From: Neurospora tetraspora
Lineage: Eukaryota > Ascomycota > Sordariomycetes > Sordariales > Sordariaceae
NCBI RefSeq assembly: GCF_033439725.1
Contig: NW_026944389.1
Span: 2,170,001-2,234,000 of the forward strand
Direction: 5' to 3'
DNA length: 64,000 nt
In this document: piece by piece, positions 57,201 to 64,000 of the stretch
How the letters are laid out: every line of letters begins with the position of its first letter
Position numbering within the stretch: position 1 is the stretch's first letter
Program-made: the position numbers and the translations under genes
Notes under the pieces: model-generated
The model's input: only the letters and a program-made list of their open reading frames with translations
Databases searched by the model: none
What the model was told of the DNA's origin: nothing

Positions 57201-57905
57201 GCCTCGATGGAAGCCGAACCACCCACGACGTGGGTCCCCAGTTCGTCTGAAAGTGCCACGGAGAAGTGGGTAGATGTCAGCACGGCCATCATCGCCGATA
57301 GTACTACGTTCACGATTACGCGAATACGATATCGTCGTCTCGTCAAGGCTAGTTTGGTTAGTGGCCCGAACACGCCTTCCACTATGACGCCGGTAGCTGT
57401 CTCCCCAGCACCCACACTGCCGTCGCCTTATCCATTCGAACCACACGTTAAGGATGAGTTTATCGAAGAGACATTACTCAGCTCAGATGATGCCTTGGTT
57501 GAAGCTGTGGAGAAGGTCATTACTACCGCCGCCGATATCAGCAAAGGAAGCTCCAAGTGCTCTTCGCGCTCAACCAGCAAGCTGCGAGAGAGGAGTGACA
57601 GCACGTCGTCCCAGCAGCACCCAGAGGACACCTACCATCGCCCAAGGGAGCTTGTTGTCCCTCAGGAAGTCCCTAGGTCACAATGCAAGACGGTGATCTT
57701 GTCGGCTCTAGAAGAAATTATCCGTGAAGTCATAGAAGACTTGGACCCAAGCTCAGGGCAAAGCACCGCTGGCGACAAGGAAGCTAGCTCAGGAATAGGT
57801 CGAAGGCGAGAGAGGGAGAGCCTGGAGGCCCAAAGGATTCCAGGAAGCATACTGCGAGAGGCAGTCAGGAGATGGTGTGAGAGTGTTGATATGGGGAGCG
57901 AGTGA
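54210..57905 (+). CDS. LST4 / folliculin-interacting protein (FNIP)-like DENN protein
   Basis: Probable fungal homologue of LST4/FNIP, partner of LST7/folliculin in the vacuolar Rag-GTPase activating complex that signals amino acids to TORC1. Single exon, 1231 residues. The N-terminal longin-like part opens MLGKLFNLGAVSGAGDSASA and includes LDVRDVRVIIMQDALGSLTSSLLYDS and later EELATFSSCIFGNSELMAYKG and TRLFPVSLP. The middle DENN-like part has YAVALVINLPP, ITKHWDIIMRTLNQLQ, WPIWREEARWVAKWAGGKEQ, LLTGFLATHTDWLQALSP and DKSVARRLLFLLAAFLPASQ. Long Ser-rich stretches with many possible phosphorylation sites separate these. The C-terminal portion has DVDIPFPDYLASFETAVSSPSSSGYLS and GWLKSYHPDFVLQAVPVQEGLKEQI. 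Assignment rests on remembered patterns, not a search, so the family is likely but the name is left blank. Confidence 0.8.
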   Translation: MLGKLFNLGAVSGAGDSASAQTASYKSITSLDSVQEDIHTRNLLFPDPQDLFEQRLNDVFPLSSLSSVTASPSTNAYDYNGSIELDVRDVRVIIMQDALGSLTSSLLYDSQSPPAVQVNPLMGGPSSLYSAQDNRRNPTSPRKSSLSHTQRPMVIQSSSPKTRQGAFENRNSLHGRTPGHGHFESDSQRHMREYREELATFSSCIFGNSELMAYKGTSTKVHVVPAEARQTDSGSAFADRRSSIGRASMRSSRLSQSFSSETMPSYAGAQSATTANRMPDRKRVLVTRLFPVSLPVEEDMISPRGASFTEESTGYPFPQAAEDVRSKKNKVQPKQKRTPMYAVALVINLPPSSPHPTPTTTSRQGFRGSSSYQEQDSFPSSLSSTRPSGWTMVGQGGYGFESFETTFGSDTEDQIDVITKHWDIIMRTLNQLQFVVAKVILSMLLQADLASPDPLPAYIPPQIAQGQSIAGRRSGDPPPPKPPKTNAKHVTLPPNCLLENRHISRETDYAKARIVDGIRAARVVTGQNRWPIWREEARWVAKWAGGKEQGFFFNLLTGFLATHTDWLQALSPPFYRRRYCIQQKGRLDADASVPSRTVIVAQDKSVARRLLFLLAAFLPASQQVPGVRPHRPSTAASLGTFSQSPPSLIVPILKEESLRRRINRRTGPGRASHSRNLSLQSQGARTAAVPINLAHLSMESRHERRASDASSIRTTHLPIRGIDPTMRKSSAATTGAITPEMSIPHFAMVHRADSFASTRPSSSNSFAADDLKRISRTGSGGSQSFMTGEQRQTSRWGSVISGLWSTRRRGSIVSAKPRSGSIGQGEATTPPMRKDTDRASMPPQTPGRSSMRQPGDAQTRAALDQRGNPKSPVEVPGENRSFSGQTTPGQKPQRIPDPSGAFESPVKTSITDDGVIDVDIPFPDYLASFETAVSSPSSSGYLSIAGFGTAFDTFEQSSRVSVDGDGPLNAAGWLKSYHPDFVLQAVPVQEGLKEQIKASMEAEPPTTWVPSSSESATEKWVDVSTAIIADSTTFTITRIRYRRLVKASLVSGPNTPSTMTPVAVSPAPTLPSPYPFEPHVKDEFIEETLLSSDDALVEAVEKVITTAADISKGSSKCSSRSTSKLRERSDSTSSQQHPEDTYHRPRELVVPQEVPRSQCKTVILSALEEIIREVIEDLDPSSGQSTAGDKEASSGIGRRRERESLEAQRIPGSILREAVRRWCESVDMGSE

Positions 57906-59180
57906 TTTGTTGTGAAATTCTGTTGATACCCTTTGTTTTTCCCTTTTTTGTTATCTTTTGTTGTTGGTCTCCCACCATGCTGGCACCCGCATACAGGTAT
58001 TCAACACCAGCTTCGTTAAGCCGCCACAGAATCTATCTTTACCAATGTCTTTATACACTATCAAGTGTCTTTCACCACAACGATAAACGCCTACCGCCTT
58101 TGGTCGAATGGTGGAGAAACAGCAACCAGGTTGGGCTACCTTACACGCCTACACCAGTCTTTCGAGGTGACCGGGCACCGATCAATGTATTACTAGAAAC
58201 ATTCACATCATACACTTTCTAAGCTAGTACTGTCATTGAAAGGGAGTTAGGGGGAAGAAGGAGGCATAGCATGGGAGGAAAGCAGGAAGGGGTATAACGG
58301 CGTTGTGAGTTTCAGAGGGCATGTAGCATGTAGCCTGGGCAAGGGCTTGATTTGATGATACACCACGATGAATGAATCTTCCTGTTTTTCTTAGCTTTTA
58401 GCAGTTAATACCCACGTTTGATTCCATCTTGTGCTCAACAGCAACGGGCCTGTGGTCATAATCACTTGTATACTACTGTAGGTAACTTCTTAAAGGAAGA
58501 GATAGAAACCCTACGCGAACGTGCGTCCACCCAAAACCTACAAAACCTACTACACGCAACCTCCTATTCTAGGACACTCGTCAACAGCTTGCTACTGACA
58601 CAAGATGACCTGTTGAGAGTTGGTGAGACAAAATATTTGACTTTGATATTCTCGTAGATATAAGTGTTTTCTGGTAGTAAGTACGTAGAAGAGAGGTTAG
58701 GAAGCCACTTATGACAGGCCTGGTGTACACAATGACCAGATCGGCCAAACCTAAGGTACCTTCCACGGGAAATAAAAGATAGGACGATGTTCAGCTTGCC
58801 AGCAGAACTCGGATGTGCACACTACATAAGAATCGATGTCACAAGGTAATTATGTCATGCCGCTTCCGACTACGTACAGTGGCCTTGCTTCTAGGTATGT
58901 AGTCCGATGCGATTCTTGTGGTACAATCCGTGGTCCGTTCGTTGATGCAAGTGGGAGAGTCGTCGAATATACGTTATGAGCGTATTAGTACTACTGACAG
59001 TTGGAAACAATCCAATATCACCGTTTAGTTGCAGGTTCGACTCCTCTCCTGTGCGGGTCACTTTCTTTTGCTTCTCTGCCTTCTACGGCCCCTTTCTTTC
59101 TTTCTTTCTTTCTTTCGTCTCATGTTAGGTCCGTCCTCGTAAACTTTCAGATACAGGTGGCGGGGCGGGTTGTTGAGTTA

Positions 59181-59397
59181 GGCTGCGTTTGTTCTCGTAC
59201 GGTTTTCGTACAGCGCTTGGAATAACTCAACTTACTCAACCAACTCGACTCAACTCAACCCAACTAAACTCAATTCGAGATCCCCAAGGCGAGTTACAAC
59301 TCAACTCGGGACAGCCAGTGAATTGGCCGCCTTTTTGAGTATAAAAAATGTCGTATGAGGCCCTTTATACGAAAACCGTACCAGAACAAACGCAGTC
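59181..59397. mobile_element. Tourist/PIF-Harbinger-like MITE, 217 bp, TTA target duplication
   Basis: The first 30 bases (GGCTGCGTTTGTTCTCGTAC then GGTTTTCGTA) and the reverse complement of the last 30 match at 28 positions. The trinucleotide TTA flanks the element on both sides (59178-59180 and 59398-59400), the TWA target duplication of PIF/Harbinger elements. No coding capacity. The interior is built of degenerate ACTCA pentamer repeats (59224-59312). The near-identical ends suggest a fairly recent insertion compared with the general divergence of fungal intergenic DNA. Confidence 0.78.
59224..59312 (+). repeat. Degenerate ACTCA pentamer repeats inside the MITE
   Basis: Repeated AACTCAACT / ACTCGACTCAACTCAACCC-type words occupy the core of the element; the unit is about five bases with many substitutions. 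Confidence 0.6.
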
Positions 59398-61311
59398 TTA
59401 CTTACTCACTCAGATCGGTTCGGTTAATTTCAGTTTCATCATTAGGTAGGTACCTTAGTCATTATAAGTTCCGTCAGTTCTGACTTGACCTCACTGAACT
59501 GTCAGTATGAGATATTCGCTACACTTTGTAACTGAAAAGATGTTTCTCGTCCAACTGCTGTAGTCAGTCAGTGCGCAAGAAGGACGAGTCTTGGGTCACT
59601 GCAGCTTGAAGTCCATCCAGGGTTAGCCATTCGTCTCTCGAATACTTAGGTTGCCATGCTTGCAACAAATTCGGCGCTGCACATGCAATCACCGTACCCA
59701 GACAAGTTGTCCGTCAACAGCTTTGTTGACTGACCGCTATAAAGAAACACATTCGCGAGAACTAAATATCAACAACTTTCCTACGGCCGTTACCAATGAA
59801 GTTTCAAGATGCGATCGAGTGTTAGGAGAAAGTTGTCGGTCAGTGTCGGAAGCGTTGGTTGGGGGTGCAGGAAGTCTTTGTTACTCAACTCTCCGTACGT
59901 ATTTTCCGTCCACTGCAGTGGCACTGGCTCAATCAATGCTTAAATCGGGCTCTTTTAACGACGGACCGGACGTGTTAGTTCAAGTTGTTCGTTGTCCGTC
60001 CATCATTCACTGCACCGTTCTGGCAGTCACTTCAGGTGAGCTTAAGTTAAGTACGCCGCGCGTGGAACGAACGAACTGAACTTAAGTCCTGATGCGTACT
60101 AGTTCACGCAGTTGGTGCAGCCGGCCGGGAAGGAAGTACATCTACCGTTGTTAGGAGAAAACCCGTAAATATCTCATTACCATCCAGCACTACTAGCAAC
60201 CATAAGGCATCCGCAACGCCGGTTGCGACTTCCTGACCGCGACCGCTCAATAACCGCCCAGCAACGACTGGATGGATCAGTAGGGAAGGAGCGAGGGTTC
60301 AGGGAGAGGGCAGATGTACCTCCAGTCTGTTAGTGAGGCACATGCTTAAGTATGTAAAAATTCAACGCTCTACTACCCCTTCTAACAGATATTTTGCCAG
60401 TGTACCTGTCATGGAAAGGGTTCTTGCCGACTGGGTGTTCTTGGTGGCCGGGGACTGAGGAGACCTTATGGTTTTTCTCTCAGAAACCGTTCTTCCCTTG
60501 TAACGGTTGTGCCTTCTTAACCGCCCGGAAACCGCCCAACAACCGTAACTTTTCTCTCACAAGATACCCCAGCTAAGTATACTTTGGTCCCTCGTCAGCT
60601 TCTTTCTAGTTCATTCGTTCAGTTCGTTCGCCCGTTCGTCCGTCAAGCAGGTCGGCCTCGTAAGCACTCGCTCAATTCTAATCGATTCAGTTTTTCCAAA
60701 TTCAATCCAGCTCTTCCACTTCTACTCTCGCCCACTCAGTCTCCGTCTCATCCAAATTCTGGCTTGCTATTGACTGGGAAGGAAAACGCCAGGATCTTCC
60801 CTCTCAATGCCGTGCTCCTCGTAATGCAGTGCCACAAACCGTACTCGTTGCTTATAGACATGATCCCCTAGCGTTTGCGCACACCGGCTTACAGCATCGA
60901 CCTCTAGTACATGAATCATGAAATGCTCACTTGAATTCCTAACCGATAATTTTTCATCGTCACTTAGTCCCCAACTGTCCGACCATCATAAAAATGAACA
61001 CTTGTTAAAACTAAGAACCAGATCAATTCGAGCCATGGACGAACGCTATCCTTCATAAACCGAAAAACCAAGATATCCAATCATTTCTCGTCAAGTTTTC
61101 GCCTCGTAAACCAACTGCTCGTTTCGTGTTGTACGAAATCGTTTTATATCCAATGCCCAGAAATGTCAACTCATAACGTCGTGAAGTAAAGACATGATAA
61201 CCACCACTGCAATCTACTCCCAAGCCCTGTCGCGGGATTCGCGATCCCGTCCTGAGTAAGGAGCCCTGACGTGCCTAATCCGCTCTCCGGCATCCCTGCA
61301 ACTATTCAGCA

Positions 61312-64000
61312 TCACACACTTAACTGTAAATTACCCTCAATCAACGGAAGGCCAGGCTCAACATACTTGTTCCATTCCTGCACTCTTTCCATACCTTTGC
61401 TGGGACCCCCTAGCCCAGCAAGGACCGACGGCGGAAGGTCGTCTTTGACGTGTTCTTTCGTCGCCTGGCCGGATCGGCGTCTCCCGCTGGGAGTACGTGC
61501 CGGAATTCCGCCTTCGTAATACGCGGGATACCGAGGTTGCTGTGCTGATTCGTGGTAGGAGTGGTGTCTTGCAGGCATTGGCATCCTGTCGCGGTCCGAC
61601 GATCTAGTGCTCCTACTTGTTGTATAGAAGTCATCTGCTTCTGTCAGGTGTCTCTTCAACCCAGGGGGTGGTGGTGGTGGAGCCGCGCTGACGGGCAAGC
61701 GAGACATGATAGGGGCAGTAGCAGCGTGGGAAGGGGGTGTTGCAGCCATCATAGGCGGAGCCGCCATGGTAGAGTAGCCGGGGCCTTGTCTGGTGTCTGC
61801 ATCAAATCTGCTTGCGAGCTTCCGCTTTTCGAGCGAGGGTGTGATCGTTCTACGCTTACTGGCCGAGCGGTCCGGATCTCTCTCAAATGAAGGGGCGTGG
61901 CGCATGTCGGGAGAAGCATCTCGGTGTCGTGATGAAGTTCGCTGCCTCTCCAATGATCGGGGTCGAGACTGACGTCCAAACTCGGGAGATACATCTGCCC
62001 ACCTATCGGATGGGTATGCGTGTCTAGGAAGTGACGGGGCCCGGAGCCTCTCCTTTTCGAGCGATGCATGGCGAGACATCCGGGGCCGCAACCTTTCCGG
62101 TGAAGGGGAGCGTCGTCTGTCAGAGGGATGTGGAATTATAGCGCCCATCCAGTCGTTAGGTGTTGGTCTTTCAAACGCCGAGTGGGCAGGCGGCGGCATC
62201 GTATGTCGGTGCACTAGAGGCGGCGGCACGGCCGTTTCAGGTCGGCGGACATGGTTAACGGACTTCAGAGGACGATCTCTGTCATCCCTTCCTCTGCGAT
62301 AGTCGTCGTCCACTTCTCGCTCGTCAAACTCTTCAAACGCCCCGGGAACATGGAACCTACGGCTGAGGGGATCATCGCTACGTTTTTCACGCAGACGATC
62401 CGTCACCAGTCTTTCCTCGTAGCTTTGGGGTCGACTGTGGACCGCAACCACTGGTCGTGGATGCCCACCATTTGAACGGTACGTCCGCGGAGAAGGTGGG
62501 TCAGACTCCAGCTGCATCCCATGGGTAAACGGATTCGATCGAGGGTCGGCTGTTAACAGTGTATCGAGCGGTTCGCTTTCTTCGATATTGAAGAAAGGGC
62601 AGTCGCATGTCTTCCACCGTAGGCCGCAGACAGTGCAGCAAGGTGTATTACATTGACTATCGGTGAAGATTAGCAATTCAGCCGTCCAGTGACACCAGAA
62701 GGCCGCCGTCTTACCAAGTGGTATAGTTGCAACCGGGTTCTCCAGGCAGGAGCTTTTTCCTGCATCGACCGCAATGAGGCATGGCATCCGGTGGGCATTG
62801 AAGTGCTTTGTGCCACCGCCCACTGCAGCCAACGCAAACCTCTGTACCGCAGTAGTGGCATTCACCAAATTTCCTTCCATCTTCGTCACGGAGTATATCC
62901 TGGTCTTCGATAGGTGCACCGCACTTTGGGCTTGGACAAACCAAGCTACGGGGACGCGCACCCACGAAGATTGATGAATGGACAAACTTGCTGTCCCATT
63001 CCTCCTTGAAGGCGGGATCAAAGAGATCGGCCACGAGCTGAGGCGGGATATAATGCTTGCAACATACTGGAGCCTTCCTTGCAGGGTCCTCAATGGAGAA
63101 CAAGAAGCTTCGTTTGAGGCACGTGCTGCACCAACGATGCTCGCAGCCCGGCAGCTTGTGAGCTATTTGCCCGTATTGACCGTCGCATGATTTGCAGGAA
63201 TCGCTGTGCAGCAAGTTAGAATCTTAAGCCATCGAAGAAAGGGGAAAGCCTAAAACAGAAACTAACACTTTGCTAAAGCTCTCTCGAGCGTATGCTTTCG
63301 ACGGGCCTCTCGGAACGTCATCATAAGTATTAGCGCGCCTAAGTCCCGGATTGGGATATGCTTCACCGGGGTAATATTGATTCCTAGAAGATGAAGGGCC
63401 GGGGAAGAACCCGTCGGACTCATAGTCTTGCCTTGACGGCCTGATAAGCTTGTTAGTTAATGGTACTCTCAATAGGCATGTACTCTAAATAGGCAAGGAA
63501 TCTCACCTCTGAGGCCTGGGACGGGACCGTAGGTCATCCGAAATGTCTTGTTCATAGACATATTCAGCATCGGATTCCTCATCATCCAAAGCTTGGTGCT
63601 CAGGGGCTCCTGAGGTTCTAACAAGTGCCCGCCTCATGGAAGGAGCCCGTGAAGGAGCCCGTGAAGCACCCCGTGGTGGAGAAGACGGCCTGGACCGAGA
63701 CTGATCCCGAGATGGCGAGCCATGCCTTGAGGGTGAACGGCGGCGAGAAGGTGAAGAAGGTCTAGACTGTTCACGAGGTCTCGATTGTGCGCGAGGTCTC
63801 GATTGCGCACGAACGCGGGACGGTGAACGGGGGCGGCCTGAGGGCGCATATCCTGAGGGCCTTGGTTCTCCTACCTCGGGGGCAGGTAGCCTACGGCTCG
63901 GACGCTCGTGAACTGAGGGCGGAGCAGGCGGCGCATGAGGGATGCCATAGCGAACGAGCTTTTCATCACCAGAGTGGTCGGTGAGCTGAGTTTCTCTATC
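61312..64000 (-). CDS. RBR-type (RING-IBR-RING) protein, 5' end outside the window
   Basis: Partial gene, entering from the right edge. Exons on the minus strand: from beyond 64000 to 63507, 63440-63267, 63203-62715 and 62656-61312. The visible N-terminal part is rich in Arg, Ser and Pro (SPSR, SRPR repeats) with an acidic patch (DDEESDAEYVYEQ). Then comes RING1 (CKSCDGQYGQIAHKL, GCEHRWCSTC), an IBR (CPSPKCGAPI, CHYCGTEVCVGC) and RING2 (CGRCRKKLLPGEPGCNYTTC, CCTVCGLRWKTCDC). The Cys of PGCNYTTC sits where the catalytic cysteine of RBR E3 ligases lies, so ubiquitin-thioester transfer is plausible. The C-terminal 450 residues are disordered, Arg/Ser/Pro-rich with a PPPPPPG run, ending in KGMERVQEWNKYVEPGLPLIEGNLQLSV. 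The intron after 63267 uses donor GTTAGT. I know no named orthologue. Confidence 0.85.

Larger units (their letters stand above)
57906..61311. other. Gene-poor 3.4 kb between the LST4-like and RBR genes, containing a MITE
   Basis: No supported gene. It contains a (CTTT)n microsatellite near 59095-59116, a 217-bp miniature transposon (59181-59397), an isolated B-box-like GGTTCGACTCC (59034-59044), repeated AACCGCCC motifs near 60250 and 60519-60540, and an inverted repeat ACGGTTGT ... ACAACCGT at 60503-60546. TTCGTTC-type repeats occur at about 60614-60642. Both flanking genes end towards it, so it is a convergent spacer, unusually long for this window. Confidence 0.5.

Noticed and set aside
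59030-59060. B-box-like GGTTCGACTCC suggesting a tRNA gene or SINE
   Set aside because: No A box, no anticodon arm and no matching acceptor stem upstream; the T-stem pairing is also poor. Probably chance.

Overview
This is a gene-dense stretch of a filamentous ascomycete nuclear genome, most likely a member of the Sordariales (Chaetomium/Podospora/Neurospora relatives). The evidence is short (about 40-330 nt) GT-AG introns with CTAAC/CTGAC-type branch sites just upstream of the acceptor, CT-rich 5' leaders, and protein sequences that look closest to what I remember of Sordariomycete orthologues (MDV1, SYO1, RPN1, IML1, an RPA2 with a tiny first exon). No species can be named from the sequence alone. 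I see no retroelement, virus-like element, rRNA gene or secondary-metabolite cluster; there are two short non-autonomous DNA elements and one tRNA gene.

Layout, left to right: MDV1 mitochondrial fission adaptor (+); an aldo-keto reductase (+); RIO2 kinase (-) head-to-head with proteasome subunit RPN1 (+); a MATE transporter (+); isopentenyl-diphosphate isomerase (+); a GNAT acetyltransferase (+) tail-to-tail with RPA2 (-); a 278-bp foldback element; a DUF202 membrane protein (+); a type II membrane glycosyltransferase-like protein (-) head-to-head with SYO1 (+); a J-domain protein (-) with a GC-AG intron, head-to-head with DBP10 RNA helicase (+); a CAX Ca2+/H+ exchanger (+); tRNA-Asn; IML1/DEPDC5 (-) head-to-head with a CDF zinc transporter (+); a poorly supported hypothetical gene (-); an LST4/FNIP-like gene (+); a gene-poor 3.4 kb holding a 217-bp Tourist-like MITE; and the 3' part of an RBR (RING-IBR-RING) protein gene (-) that runs off the right edge.

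Two functional themes recur. Ribosome biogenesis: RIO2 (40S maturation), SYO1 (import of uL18/uL5 for the 5S RNP) and DBP10 (60S assembly). Amino-acid/vacuole signalling and vacuolar ion storage: IML1 (SEACIT/GATOR1), LST4/FNIP (folliculin complex), CAX and the CDF zinc transporter. These are ordinary scattered housekeeping genes, not an operon, but several pairs share divergent promoters, and two of those promoters carry paired GATAAG motifs.

Exon limits were set by hand from reading frame, splice consensus and family conservation. Ends are reliable where conserved residues cross the junction and are flagged where they are not.
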